NCBI GenBank assembly: GCA_009659925.1
Contig: PUXW01000016.1
Coordinates: forward strand, 1-64,000
Reading direction: 5' to 3'
DNA length: 64,000 nt
Source: Nitratiruptor sp.
GTDB taxonomy: Bacteria > Campylobacterota > Campylobacteria > Campylobacterales > Nitratiruptoraceae
Shown one piece after another: positions 1 through 9,140 of this stretch. Position 1 is the first letter of the stretch. Each line of letters opens with the position of its first letter. Position numbers and translations under genes: made by a program. The notes beneath the pieces are model-generated. The model searched no databases, was not told the DNA's origin, and was given only the letters and a program-made list of their open reading frames with translations.

Positions 1-878
1 ATCATCGCAGCAGTGACTGTCTTGCCAAGCCCCACAACATCGGAGAGAAAAAAGCCGCCGTGCTTTTTGATCTTTGAAACTCCCTCTTTGACTGCATCGA
101 TCTGATAGGCAAGCTTTTTAAAGCCTTTTGGCAAGGAGGTGAGGTAGTTTGGATCCAAATCAACACGATCCTCAAAATACTCCATCAAAAATTTTATATA
201 AAGCTCATATGGCGTAAGAGGACGAAGGTATGTGTGTTTGATAATAACATCTATGTCATTTTCAGTAATCTCAATACTTTTTTTCCAAAGCTCTTCAAAC
301 TCATTGAGTGCAAACGCGATATCATCGTGATCCCTTAGTTCCACGTTGAATTCATAGTTGTCTTTTAAACCGCTTGCAGTAAGGTTTGATGAGCCTATGA
401 TCACAGCACCTATATATTCCTTACCGCTTTTATGGGTTCTGCTTCGTCTTTCATCCCGCAAAATGTAAAATTTTGCGTGAATATTCTTATCTGGATAGAT
501 ACGTATTTCGACCTTTTTATTAGCTAAATAGTTCGCCAAAAGTTCGATACTTCTATCTATTTCTTCGGTGTACGGAGTGGATGTATCTTGCAGCAACTGT
601 ACCTGTTCTTTATGAAATTGGTCTATAGCATTGTTGGCTTTAAAGATATTTCTATCAGATCCCCTCTTTTTTGCTTCCAATGTCAAGGCATCTACATTGA
701 TACCTACTAATATCCGCGCTTTTTCTACCCCACCTAAAAGACCGGCAATCTTTTTAAAACCACTCATTCTAAAATATGCGATCAAAAACTCTAAAAACTT
801 TGGCTTATGATAGCGCAGGATATCTTGGAGCCTTGTTTCGAGGTTGTCATTTTCCTTATTCGTGAAAAATTTTGTCAT
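1..878 (-). CDS. PLD-domain SNF2-type helicase, N-terminal part (runs off window)
   Basis: The frame opens at an ATG (876-878) preceded by GGAAGG and stays open to base 1, so only about 292 N-terminal residues are present. Residues ~130-175 carry a phospholipase D-like signature (IHAKFY, then GSSNLTASG). The last visible residues contain a Walker A-like motif (VVGLGKT), which suggests a SNF2/DEAD-type helicase follows outside the window. Proteins with this architecture occur in restriction-like and defence islands; that role is inference. The stretch is AT-rich compared with everything after base 900, which suggests transfer. It is divergent from mutY. Confidence 0.8.
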   Translation of the reverse strand, partial: MTKFFTNKENDNLETRLQDILRYHKPKFLEFLIAYFRMSGFKKIAGLLGGVEKARILVGINVDALTLEAKKRGSDRNIFKANNAIDQFHKEQVQLLQDTSTPYTEEIDRSIELLANYLANKKVEIRIYPDKNIHAKFYILRDERRSRTHKSGKEYIGAVIIGSSNLTASGLKDNYEFNVELRDHDDIAFALNEFEELWKKSIEITENDIDVIIKHTYLRPLTPYELYIKFLMEYFEDRVDLDPNYLTSLPKGFKKLAYQIDAVKEGVSKIKKHGGFFLSDVVGLGKTVTAAM

Positions 879-895
879 GTATAAGCCTTCCATAG

Positions 896-901
896 TATAA
901 T
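896..901 (+). promoter_or_regulatory. -10-like hexamer for mutY
   Basis: TATAAT lies 9 bases before the mutY ATG. No clear Shine-Dalgarno sequence precedes that ATG, so the transcript would be nearly leaderless if this promoter is used. Confidence 0.35.
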
Positions 902-909
902 GTCAAGTA

Positions 910-1845
910 ATGATGAATTATAACGAAGCCACAAAAATCCTCTTAGAATGGTACAAGCACTACGGTCGCCACGATCTGCCCTGGCGCCAGAGTCGGGACC
1001 CCTATCGCGTCTATGTGAGCGAAGTGATGCTCCAGCAGACCCAAGTGGAGCGGGTTTTGGGCTACTACCAGCGCTTCATCGAGCGCTGGCCGAGTCTACA
1101 GGCTCTGGCCCTGGCCAAAGAGGAGGAGGTTCTGGCCCTTTGGAGCGGTCTGGGCTACTACTCCCGGGCCAGAAATCTCCTGAAGAGCGCGCAGCTTTGC
1201 GCCGCTACGGGGCTGCCCCGGAGCTACGAGGAGCTCTTGCGTTTACCCGGTATTGGCCGCTATACCGCCAGTGCCATCTGCGCCTTCGCTTATGATCAGC
1301 CAGTGGTGGTGATCGACACCAACATCAAGCGGGTCTTGCGCCGCTATTTTGCCACCACCAAGGATAACGGGCTTTGGGATCTGGCCAAGACCATCTTGGA
1401 CACCAAGCACCCACGAGAACACAATCTGGCCCTCATGGATCTGGGTGCCCTAGTGTGCACCCCGACCGCCCCCCAGTGCCACGAGTGCCCTTTGCACCCC
1501 ACATGCCAGGGCCACGAGGATCCTCTCGCCTACTCCGCCCCAAAACCAAAGGCCTACGAAAAACTCCAACTCTTCCTAGGCCTTTGCATCCAAGATGGCC
1601 GACTCGCCCTTATCCCCTCGACCCAGCGCCTCTACCAAGGGCTCCTTGTCCTCCCTCCCACTACCCCCGACCCTACACGCTACATCGCCACCATCACCCA
1701 CACCTATACTCGCTATCGCATCAAGGCCCACCTCTACCACACCGACCCGCCCCGAGAGGCTACCTGGATTCCTCTCAATGCCCTCGACGAGGCCCCCATC
1801 TCCAGCCTCACCAAGAAGGCGGTGGCAAAATTTATTCAATCTTAA
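910..1845 (+). CDS. mutY: A/G-specific adenine glycosylase MutY
   Basis: Base-excision repair glycosylase that removes adenine mispaired with 8-oxoguanine. The 311-residue protein has the N-terminal catalytic helical domain with the VSEVMLQQTQV motif, the helix-hairpin-helix LPGIGRYTA with the following VIDTN containing the catalytic Asp, and a [4Fe-4S] loop CTPTAPQCHECPLHPTC (C-x6-C-x2-C-x5-C). A shortened NUDIX-like C-terminal half follows; most MutY proteins are 330-350 residues. The start is an ATG-ATG pair, so the first residue is uncertain by one codon. It is followed closely by a CLC channel gene on the same strand. Confidence 0.95.
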   Translation: MMNYNEATKILLEWYKHYGRHDLPWRQSRDPYRVYVSEVMLQQTQVERVLGYYQRFIERWPSLQALALAKEEEVLALWSGLGYYSRARNLLKSAQLCAATGLPRSYEELLRLPGIGRYTASAICAFAYDQPVVVIDTNIKRVLRRYFATTKDNGLWDLAKTILDTKHPREHNLALMDLGALVCTPTAPQCHECPLHPTCQGHEDPLAYSAPKPKAYEKLQLFLGLCIQDGRLALIPSTQRLYQGLLVLPPTTPDPTRYIATITHTYTRYRIKAHLYHTDPPREATWIPLNALDEAPISSLTKKAVAKFIQS

Positions 1846-1880
1846 CGGGAAAGATCGTACAATAGGCCAAAAGGGGGGCC

Positions 1881-3266
1881 ATGATCAAGAAGCATCTCAC
1901 CGAACAGACCGCCATCTTCATCTCCTTGACCAAGTGGCTCGTTCTCTCCTCTTTCGTCGGCATCCTCATCGGCGCCATCGTCACCCTCTTCCTCAAGATC
2001 ATCCAGTATGGCGAACACTACCAGGCCCAACTCCCCTTCCCCTACTACTTCACCCTCCCTGTCGCCCTGGTCTTCGTGGTCTGGCTGGTGCGCACCTTCG
2101 CCCCCAGCGCCGAGGGTCACGGCACCGAGAAGGTAATCGAAGCGGTCCACAAGAGGCATGGCAAGATGGATGTGAAGGTGGTTCCCATCAAGCTGATCGC
2201 TACGGTCATCACCATTCTTTCAGGCGGAAGCGTGGGCAAAGAGGGACCAGCAGGCCAGATCGGGGCGGCCAGCGCCTCTTTTGTCAGCGACATCCTGCAC
2301 TTTAGCGACAAGGATCGCAAAAAGTTGGTGATTTGTGGTATCAGCGCTGGATTTTCGGCGGTCTTTGGCACCCCCATCGCTGGAGCGATCTTCGGGGTGG
2401 AGGTCCTCATCATCGGCGTCATCCTCTACGATGTGCTACTTCCCTCTTTCATTGCTGGGTTTGCCGCCTTCACCACTGCCCAGTTCCTTGGCATCGACTA
2501 TACCTACTTCGATTACCACTCCTACCGGACCATGGCCCTCGACATCCCTCTCATCTTCAAGGTAATCGCCGCAGGGCTCTTCTTCGGCCTCGTTTCCGAT
2601 CTCATGATTACTGCCATGAACCAGATCCATAAAGGGATCGCGAAGATCAAGCTCAACCGCTATCTGCGCTCCTTCCTCATCGGACTTCTGCTGGTGGCGA
2701 TTGGATACTTCGTGGGAGAGCGCTATTTGGGCCTCGGGATGGAGACCATCAAGGACACCCTCAACCCCGACCCCTACTTTGCCAAGGACCTGCCTTGGTA
2801 CGCCTTCTTGCTCAAGATCCTCACCACCTCCTTGACCCTCAGTGGAGGGGGTAGCGGTGGAGTCATCACCCCGATCTTTTTCGTGGGTGCCACCAGTGGC
2901 CATACCTTCGGGGCATGGTTCGATCCTGAGCATATCGCTCTCTTTAGTGCCCTGGGCTTCATCAGCGTCCTCTCAGGAGCCACCAACACACCCATCGCCG
3001 CCACCATCATGGCCGTGGAGCTCTTTGGGATCGAGATCGCCCACTATGCGGCTATCAGTGCCGTCATCAGCTTCCTAGCCACAGGCCATCGCAGTATCTT
3101 CCCAAGCCAGATTCTGGCGATGAAAAAGAGCGAGATCCTCGAAGTTAAGATTGGCGATGAGATCGAAAAGGCCCAGGTTGACATTCCACCCCACAACCTC
3201 ACCCGCTTCCAGCGCATCCGCCGTCGAATCTTGCGCAAGAAACGAGCACTCAAAAAACAACCCTAA
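1881..3266 (+). CDS. CLC-family chloride channel / H+/Cl- exchanger
   Basis: Inner-membrane chloride transport protein of 461 residues with about ten or more hydrophobic helices. The filter motif GSVGKEGPAG is present, with the gating glutamate at about E121, and so is the C-terminal GGGSGGVITP segment. The GSGIP motif of ClcA is replaced by EGHGT, so it belongs to a more distant CLC subfamily. The gating glutamate suggests a coupled exchanger rather than a pure channel (family knowledge). There is no C-terminal CBS pair. Its stop codon overlaps the stop of the convergent permease gene by 4 bases. Confidence 0.9.
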   Translation: MIKKHLTEQTAIFISLTKWLVLSSFVGILIGAIVTLFLKIIQYGEHYQAQLPFPYYFTLPVALVFVVWLVRTFAPSAEGHGTEKVIEAVHKRHGKMDVKVVPIKLIATVITILSGGSVGKEGPAGQIGAASASFVSDILHFSDKDRKKLVICGISAGFSAVFGTPIAGAIFGVEVLIIGVILYDVLLPSFIAGFAAFTTAQFLGIDYTYFDYHSYRTMALDIPLIFKVIAAGLFFGLVSDLMITAMNQIHKGIAKIKLNRYLRSFLIGLLLVAIGYFVGERYLGLGMETIKDTLNPDPYFAKDLPWYAFLLKILTTSLTLSGGGSGGVITPIFFVGATSGHTFGAWFDPEHIALFSALGFISVLSGATNTPIAATIMAVELFGIEIAHYAAISAVISFLATGHRSIFPSQILAMKKSEILEVKIGDEIEKAQVDIPPHNLTRFQRIRRRILRKKRALKKQP

Positions 3267-4552
3267 ACAACCTGCCTGCGAATCACCCACCGACTGGTCA
3301 AACGGAGCCCAACTTCCAACAGAGAGGCCCCCAAAAAGGCTCCCGCCACGTACCACCCGACAGCGGACATCTTCTGGGCGGTGTAATCGAGGGCAAACCC
3401 AGCCGCCGCGAAGGCTCCAAGAGCCGCTAAAAGGACTAGAAATCCCTTGGCCCTGGTGCGCTCGATCAAGAAGAGGAGATGGCCCACATGGACAAAACCT
3501 TGAATCAAGAGGACCACGATGGAGGCGATGGTGGCAATCTCCCCCAAATTCCAGAAGAGGACCATGGGTACGATGAGCAGGGCCGAGACGATCAGCCCTT
3601 CGGTGGAGTGAAAGACATTGTACTCATAGACCTTGGGCAGCTCCCCTTTTCTAGCCAGATCGTAGCTGATCTGGGTAGCGGCGTAGAGGGAGGCGTTGAT
3701 GGCGCTGGTGGAGCTGATGAGGGCGACGGCTGCCATGATCTTGAATCCAAGCTCTCCAAAGATCGGCTTGGCCGCCTCAGCCAGGGCGTAGTCCTTGGCC
3801 TGGATGATTCTCTCCATCGGGAGGTTGCCGATAACGGCGATGGCTGTGGCGGTGTAGAGGACCATGACGAAACCGATGGCGATCATCATGGCCCGGAGCA
3901 TGTTGCGCTGCGAATCCTCCATATCCTCGACGCTGTTGGTGATGACGCTAAAGCCTTGATAGGCGAAGAAGACGAGTCCCAAAGCGTAGAAGAGGTTGAT
4001 CCAGTGGGGCGTTTGGTCGGGAAGGAGCCTAGCCGGATCGACGAAGAGCAGGGCCGCGGCCACGAAGAGGATCAAGGCGGTGAGCTTGACGACGACGATG
4101 ATGTTCTCACTCTTGGCCACGAAGGAGGCTCCGATGAGGTTGATCACCACAAAGAGGCTCAAGATCCCAAGGGCGAAGGTATTGACCCAAAAGGGCTCAA
4201 CCCCTCCCACCATAGAAGTAGCCGCATAGACCCCAAAGGACTTCACCACCGCTGCAAGCCCCACGATCTGGGCCAAATAGAAGAGCACCCCAAGAGCTCC
4301 ACTAAAAATCCCCTCCCCATAGGCTTGCACCAGGTACTCGATCACACCGCCCCGGCTCGGGAAGGCCAGGGCCAACTTGGCCAGGGAGTATCCGGCCAAA
4401 AGGGCGATGATTCCACCAAGAATAAAAGTCAAGATCACCAAATTCCCGGCAATCGCCCCCGCCTCGCCGATGACGATGAAGATCCCGATTCCCACCATCG
4501 CGCCGATCCCCAAAAAGACCGCACTCCAAAGACCAAAGGCCTTTTCCTCCAT
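3263..4552 (-). CDS. APC-family amino acid permease
   Basis: Integral membrane transporter of 429 residues and about 12 helices. The N-terminus carries the APC-superfamily helix-1 signature (GIGAMVGIGIF) and a conserved FPSRGGVIEYL segment follows. The substrate cannot be read from the sequence; cationic or neutral amino acids or polyamines are possible. It converges on the CLC gene with overlapping stop codons. It diverges from ppk2 across about 67 bases that must hold both promoters. Confidence 0.88.
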   Translation of the reverse strand: MEEKAFGLWSAVFLGIGAMVGIGIFIVIGEAGAIAGNLVILTFILGGIIALLAGYSLAKLALAFPSRGGVIEYLVQAYGEGIFSGALGVLFYLAQIVGLAAVVKSFGVYAATSMVGGVEPFWVNTFALGILSLFVVINLIGASFVAKSENIIVVVKLTALILFVAAALLFVDPARLLPDQTPHWINLFYALGLVFFAYQGFSVITNSVEDMEDSQRNMLRAMMIAIGFVMVLYTATAIAVIGNLPMERIIQAKDYALAEAAKPIFGELGFKIMAAVALISSTSAINASLYAATQISYDLARKGELPKVYEYNVFHSTEGLIVSALLIVPMVLFWNLGEIATIASIVVLLIQGFVHVGHLLFLIERTRAKGFLVLLAALGAFAAAGFALDYTAQKMSAVGWYVAGAFLGASLLEVGLRLTSRWVIRRQVV

Positions 4553-4619
4553 CCCAGCCTCCTTTTTGTGTTACTATTGAGTGACAAGTATACCTTGAAT
4601 TTCATGAAAGGAGCCGCCC

Positions 4620-5378
4620 ATGAACAAGAAGGAGTACAAAAAAGAGCTCTACCACCTCCAAGTGGAGCTGGTCAAGTTCCAACGCCACGTGATCGAACAC
4701 GATTTGAAGGTCTGCACCATCTTCGAAGGACGGGACGCCGCAGGCAAGGATGGGACCATCAAGCGCTTCACCGAACACCTCTCCCCCAGGGAGACCCGGG
4801 TGGTGGCCCTTGGCAAACCCAGCGACATCGAAAAAAAGAGCTGGTACTTCCAGCGCTACGTCCCCCACCTGCCTCATGGAGGTGAGATGGTCTTTTTCAA
4901 CCGGAGCTGGTACAACAGGGCTGGGGTGGAGAAGGTCATGGGCTTTTGTACCCAGGAAGAGTATGAGCGCTTCATGGAAGAGGTCCCCAAATTCGAGTTT
5001 CTCCTGGTGCACGATGGGATGATCTTCACCAAATACTACCTGGACATCACCAAAGAGGAGCAAAAAAGGCGCCTCGAAGAGCGCAAGCGGGATCCCCTCA
5101 AACAGTGGAAACTGAGCCCCATCGATCTTCAAGCTCAGGAGCTGTGGGAGGAGTATAGCATCGCCAGGGATGCGATGTTTAGCCGGACCCACTTCGCCTT
5201 TGCCCCATGGTATGTGGTCCGGGCCGATGATAAGAGAAGTGCCCGGATCAATTGCATCAAACACTTCCTCACCCGCCTCGACTATCCCAACAAGGACGAG
5301 AAACTCCTGGCCTACGATCCCAAGATCGTTTGTGAATTCGACAAGAGCTGTTATGAGAAAGGGCTTATCGCCCCGTGA
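4620..5378 (+). CDS. ppk2: Polyphosphate kinase 2
   Basis: Transfers phosphate between polyphosphate and nucleotides in the cytoplasm. The 252 residues match a single-domain class I PPK2: P-loop FEGRDAAGKDGTIKRF (~residues 39-54), then GEMVFFNRSWYNRAGVE with the lid and Walker B region, and DKRSARINCIKHFL near the C-terminus. The ATG follows AAAGGAGCCGCCC, a good ribosome binding site. It is monocistronic and followed by a 126-base spacer. Confidence 0.93.
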   Translation: MNKKEYKKELYHLQVELVKFQRHVIEHDLKVCTIFEGRDAAGKDGTIKRFTEHLSPRETRVVALGKPSDIEKKSWYFQRYVPHLPHGGEMVFFNRSWYNRAGVEKVMGFCTQEEYERFMEEVPKFEFLLVHDGMIFTKYYLDITKEEQKRRLEERKRDPLKQWKLSPIDLQAQELWEEYSIARDAMFSRTHFAFAPWYVVRADDKRSARINCIKHFLTRLDYPNKDEKLLAYDPKIVCEFDKSCYEKGLIAP

Positions 5379-5465
5379 GTGTTACTTTTTTACTCAAGGA
5401 AAAAGTTTTTCTTAGGAAAAATAGGACGATTATTAGAAATGTTAATGGCCCGTTAGCCAATCTCA

Positions 5466-5471
5466 TATAAT
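5466..5471 (+). promoter_or_regulatory. -10-like hexamer before the nine-heme cytochrome gene
   Basis: TATAAT lies 33 bases before the ATG, in the AT-rich 5379-5504 spacer. No convincing -35 or TTGAT palindrome is at the expected distance; a weak TTAATG lies about 18 bases upstream. Nothing else was recognised in the spacer. Confidence 0.4.
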
Positions 5472-5504
5472 ATTTTTCTATGAAAACTATCTCAAGGAGT
5501 CCAA

Positions 5505-7679
5505 ATGCGACGGGCCATTTTCCTCTTTCTTTTCCCCTTTGCCCTTTTGTACGGAGGCTATCTAGAAGAGCTTCTCCACTACCTGACCTCCAAATCCTCC
5601 TTCCCCATCAACGGGAAGTTTTACCCCTACGACTTCGATCGAGATGGCACAATCGCCCCGGATGAGTGGATCTATATAAGCCTTCCAGAAAGAAAGGGCT
5701 ACCGCCTCCTTGCCACCCCCCCATCCCCTAAAAACGCCTTTGGCTTCGCCCCCATTCCCCTACCGCCAGGGCTTCAAGAGGACAAGCCAGCGGGCTACTT
5801 TATCTATGTCGACTTCCCCAAAGATCCCGACCCCCGCTTCTCCTGGCTCTACGTCACCGCCACAAAACCCCATCTCGTCTACAAACTCATAGGAGCCACT
5901 CCCGAAAATACCTTTGCCTACCTCGATCTCGATGGGGATGGCCATTTCGATCCCCTCCCCAATCTGGCAGTGGAGCTCAAAGGAGATTGGATTCTCCTTT
6001 CCACCCCCAAACTCCCTGGAGCAGTACCCAGCCCCACCTCCCAACCTGAAGAGACCCCCCAATCCACCCACCCCCTGGATCAAATCGTCACAGATCGGGG
6101 CTACACCCTACTCGCCTGGAACGATTTGGGAATGCACTGCATGGACGACGATTATTCCATCTTCTCCATCCTCCCTCCCTACAACACCCTCAACGCCCAG
6201 CTCATCAAACGGGGAACCAAACCCCAACTCATCACCCAGGGGGTCACCATCACCTACGAAGCCTTCCCCTCCCTGGATGGAGTCCTCAACAGTTACAGCG
6301 CCGGAAAGACCAACTTCTGGCGCTTCGTCACCCCCCTCTACCACAAGAGCCCCCCTCCCAACATCGGTCTTACAGGTTTTCCTACCCCTTCCCGAAAACC
6401 GACCCCGATGCGTTACGATCCAACCCATGGGTGGTGGAGTGCCGAAGGGCTTCCTATCACCCCCATTGATGACGATGGAGGCTACAACCCCTACCCACTG
6501 GTTGCTGTGAAGGCTTGGGACGAGGCCGGTAACCTCCTGGCCCAGACCATCACCACCCTTCCTGTAAGTACCGAGATGGATTGCCGCTCTTGCCACTCCC
6601 CCACCTCCTCCAACCAAGCCGCCATGCCTGAGGGGGGATGGATTCGCATGGACGATCCCATCAAAGAGTACCGTCTCAACATCCTCCGCCTCCACGACCA
6701 GCACCACCCGGAAGCGGTTCGAAAGTATGCCGAAAGGCTTGAAGCCAAGGGGTATACCTACGATCCCCAAGGCCTCGAGGCCACAGCCCGGGCCAACACC
6801 CCGATCCTTTGTGCCAGTTGCCACCAGAGCAATGCCCTCCCTGGTAGTGGGATCAAGGGGATCCTCCCCCTCACCCAAGCCATCCACACCAGCCACGCTC
6901 AGGTCAAGGAGCCAACCACTGGTCAACCCCTCAACCAGATGGACGATCCCCGGAGCTGCTACGCCTGCCATCCGGGTAAACAGACCCGCTGTCTGCGGGG
7001 AGCCATGGGTAAGGAGGGAATCTCATGCCAGGATTGCCATGGAACGATGAGTGCCGTGGGTAGCAAGAACCGGCAAGGGTGGCTGGACGAGCCCAATTGC
7101 CAAAGCTGTCACCAAGGAGGAAAGCGCTACGAAGTAGCCACCATCGACCGCTATCGGGGAACGCTACGGGAGGCCTTGGACATGCGTTTCGCCACCAATC
7201 CCAACACCCCCCTCCCCGGCAAGAGCCTCTATCGATTCAGCAAAGGCCACGGGAAGTTGGCTTGCGCCGCCTGTCACGGCTCGCCCCATGCCATCTATCC
7301 CAGTGCTAAACCTGAGGATAACCTCCAAAGTATCGGGATCCAGGGCCATGAGGGCACCATCGCCGAGTGTACGAGCTGCCACTCCCAGGTCCCAGCCACA
7401 GGGGAGAAAGGTCCCCACGGCCTCCATAGCGTCGGTACCTGGTGGTTGGAGGAGCATGGAGAGTATGCCGAAAGGAACCTCCAGCGCTGTGCCAGCTGTC
7501 ACGGAGAGGATTATCGGGGAGGTCCATTGGCCAAAACATTTGCCACCAGGATCTTTTTCAGTGAGTATGGACGCAAGGTCTTCCAGGCCGGCCATGAGGT
7601 AAGTTGTTACGATTGCCACAATGGCCCCTACGGCGAAGATGGGGAGGAAAGGGAGTGGGAAGAAGGGGAGGAGGATTGA
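5505..7679 (+). CDS. Secreted nine-heme cytochrome c with EF-hand-like loops
   Basis: The 724-residue protein has an N-terminal signal peptide (residues ~1-18). Two Asp-rich calcium-loop-like segments lie in the N-terminal part (DFDRDGTIAPDE at 43-54, DLDGDGHFDP at 141-150). Nine CXXCH sites begin at residues 360, 436, 485, 508, 532, 587, 622, 662 and 701. The C-terminus is very acidic. No heme-binding site occurs in the first 350 residues, so a beta-rich sensing, docking or catalytic domain may be fused to a multiheme wire. Location should be periplasmic or outer-membrane associated. A good RBS (AAGGAG) precedes the start. The function is not recognised; a role as reductase or electron conduit is inference. 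Confidence 0.85.
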   Translation: MRRAIFLFLFPFALLYGGYLEELLHYLTSKSSFPINGKFYPYDFDRDGTIAPDEWIYISLPERKGYRLLATPPSPKNAFGFAPIPLPPGLQEDKPAGYFIYVDFPKDPDPRFSWLYVTATKPHLVYKLIGATPENTFAYLDLDGDGHFDPLPNLAVELKGDWILLSTPKLPGAVPSPTSQPEETPQSTHPLDQIVTDRGYTLLAWNDLGMHCMDDDYSIFSILPPYNTLNAQLIKRGTKPQLITQGVTITYEAFPSLDGVLNSYSAGKTNFWRFVTPLYHKSPPPNIGLTGFPTPSRKPTPMRYDPTHGWWSAEGLPITPIDDDGGYNPYPLVAVKAWDEAGNLLAQTITTLPVSTEMDCRSCHSPTSSNQAAMPEGGWIRMDDPIKEYRLNILRLHDQHHPEAVRKYAERLEAKGYTYDPQGLEATARANTPILCASCHQSNALPGSGIKGILPLTQAIHTSHAQVKEPTTGQPLNQMDDPRSCYACHPGKQTRCLRGAMGKEGISCQDCHGTMSAVGSKNRQGWLDEPNCQSCHQGGKRYEVATIDRYRGTLREALDMRFATNPNTPLPGKSLYRFSKGHGKLACAACHGSPHAIYPSAKPEDNLQSIGIQGHEGTIAECTSCHSQVPATGEKGPHGLHSVGTWWLEEHGEYAERNLQRCASCHGEDYRGGPLAKTFATRIFFSEYGRKVFQAGHEVSCYDCHNGPYGEDGEEREWEEGEED

Positions 7680-7689
7680 TCCTCCCCTT
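7663..7689 (+). terminator. Hairpin over the stop codon of the nine-heme cytochrome gene
   Basis: AAGGGGAGGA and TCCTCCCCTT form a perfect 10-bp stem with a 7-base loop. The TGA stop (7677-7679) sits in the loop. No U-tract follows, so transcript-end stabilisation is as likely as termination. Confidence 0.5.
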
Positions 7690-7744
7690 GAGATGGAGCG
7701 GGGATTTTCGCTATCATTAGTAAAAAGTGAAGAAGGAGGAGACG

Positions 7745-8062
7745 ATGGCGGCCCTGGAGCGATACATGTTCTACTACATGGACACCATCATCGAGAAGAA
7801 CTTCAAAGAGGCGATCCAGTTGGCCCAGGAGATGGTCAACCTCTGTGAGGAGGAGAGCGCTCCCCTCCTTGAGGGCTATCTTGCCGCCGCCCAATCCCTC
7901 CAGGCCCTCAAAATGGGGGACTTCGACGTCGTCGAGGAGCTATGGAACCAATTCGAGGAGTCCAAACGCTTCCTCGCCCCCCACAACCGCCACTTCGCCA
8001 TCCTTGCCGAAATCAACCTCATCCTGGAAAATACCAAAGAAGAGATCGAGCGGATCATATGA
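7745..8062 (+). CDS. Hypothetical helical protein, first gene of a three-gene coupled operon
   Basis: 105 residues from an ATG preceded by AAGGAGGAGACG. An upstream in-frame GTG at 7727 would overlap this ribosome site and is rejected. The sequence is almost entirely predicted helix, rich in Glu, Leu and Ala, and resembles a TPR-like helical repeat. No signal peptide or membrane segment is seen. Its TGA overlaps the ATG of the flavin reductase gene (ATGA), so the two are translationally coupled. The function is unknown. Confidence 0.7.
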   Translation: MAALERYMFYYMDTIIEKNFKEAIQLAQEMVNLCEEESAPLLEGYLAAAQSLQALKMGDFDVVEELWNQFEESKRFLAPHNRHFAILAEINLILENTKEEIERII

Positions 8063-8643
8063 AGTTCGACTTTGCCAAACTCACCCCCAAAGAGCGCTAC
8101 AAAATCACCTCCAGGACCATCATCCCCCGCCCCATCGCTTGGATCGCCACCCAGGATAGGAATGGCACCATCAATCTAGCCCCTTTCAGCTACTTCATCC
8201 CCTTGAGCTCTGAACCTCCAATGCTCCTTGTAAGCGTGGGTCACAAAAAGGATGGTACTCCCAAGGATACCCTGGCCAACCTCCGAGAGACCAAGCGGTG
8301 CACCATCTCCATGGTGGATCGGGCCCACCTGGAGCCGATGCATGCTACCTCCAAACCCTTGCCCCGGGGCAAGAGCGAGGCCCAGGAGTTCCAAATCCCC
8401 CTGATCTCCATTTTCGCCGACTATCCCCCCATGGTCGAGGGGGTACCTGCCGCAATTGGCTGTAGCCTCCACCAGGAGATCAACCTTGGGGGCAGGACCA
8501 TCCCCCTCATCCTCTCAATGGACCACTGTTACATCGACGACCGCTACATCAAAGATGGCCAAATCGAGCTGGACCTCATCGCCAGGGTCGGAGCGCGCTA
8601 TGCCACCTTGGGGGAACCCATCGACCCTTCTCCCATTCCATGA
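8059..8643 (+). CDS. Flavin reductase-like FMN-binding split-barrel protein
   Basis: 194 residues resembling the flavin reductase-like family (split barrel binding FMN). The N-terminus has the family pattern of a beta strand plus SRTIIPRPIAWIAT and then LAPFSYF, the FMN-phosphate region. Residues ~60-110 carry the GTPKDTLANLRET segment typical of the family. It is cytoplasmic. The start is set by the ATGA overlap with the upstream gene. The reaction partner is unknown. Confidence 0.85.
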   Translation: MKFDFAKLTPKERYKITSRTIIPRPIAWIATQDRNGTINLAPFSYFIPLSSEPPMLLVSVGHKKDGTPKDTLANLRETKRCTISMVDRAHLEPMHATSKPLPRGKSEAQEFQIPLISIFADYPPMVEGVPAAIGCSLHQEINLGGRTIPLILSMDHCYIDDRYIKDGQIELDLIARVGARYATLGEPIDPSPIP

Positions 8644-9140
8644 AAGAGCTCAAAACCTCCCTCCTCCTCGCCCTAGCCACTATCCTCGCTGCCATCGCGA
8701 TCCTCAAACTTACCAAGAACGAACCCCTCCTCATCCCGGTTCCGACAGTGGAAGCCAACAAGAGCAAAACAATCCTCGCCCACCCCATCGTCCCCCCAGA
8801 AGAGGATCGGCCAGAAACCGATCCCCTGGGCCTCTTCGCCAAAACGACCTTTTCTATCCCATCCGATGGCTTCCAATGGGTCCTCTACCAAGGCAAACTC
8901 TATCCCATCCGCAATGGCCGAGTCCAGCTCCCAGGGCGCTATCGCAAACCCCTCTCCCTCACCCTGGTCCAACAGATCAAACTCTGCTCCATTCCCAAAG
9001 CGGCGGCCTCCAAGCGCCAGGGACAATGGTTCGTAACCGACGCCAATGGATCCCAAATCCCTCTCCAGGTAGCACGAGTCCAAGAGGGCTATCTCCTTGC
9101 CACTCCTCCATGCCCCACCTTCATCCGCCTCAATCCATGA
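8640..9140 (+). CDS. Membrane-anchored hypothetical protein
   Basis: 166 residues with one N-terminal membrane segment (~residues 6-22) followed by an extracytoplasmic domain rich in Pro and containing two Cys (in KLCSIPK and TPPCPTF). The start overlaps the flavin reductase stop as ATGA. The 3' end overlaps the convergent sirtuin gene by 11 bases. Not recognised; coupling suggests a link with the flavin reductase. Confidence 0.7.
   Translation: MKELKTSLLLALATILAAIAILKLTKNEPLLIPVPTVEANKSKTILAHPIVPPEEDRPETDPLGLFAKTTFSIPSDGFQWVLYQGKLYPIRNGRVQLPGRYRKPLSLTLVQQIKLCSIPKAAASKRQGQWFVTDANGSQIPLQVARVQEGYLLATPPCPTFIRLNP

Noticed and set aside
3479-4885. 468-codon plus-strand frame across the permease and ppk2 start
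   Set aside because: Highly charged low-complexity translation, antisense to the permease and overlapping ppk2 in another frame.
5391-5415. AAGGAAAAA/TTTTTCTT imperfect hairpin after ppk2 as a terminator
   Set aside because: A/T-only stem with a mismatch and no loop of normal size; too weak to call.
7727-7745. Upstream GTG start for the 105-aa gene
   Set aside because: It would place the strong AAGGAGGAG ribosome site inside the coding region; the ATG at 7745 fits better.
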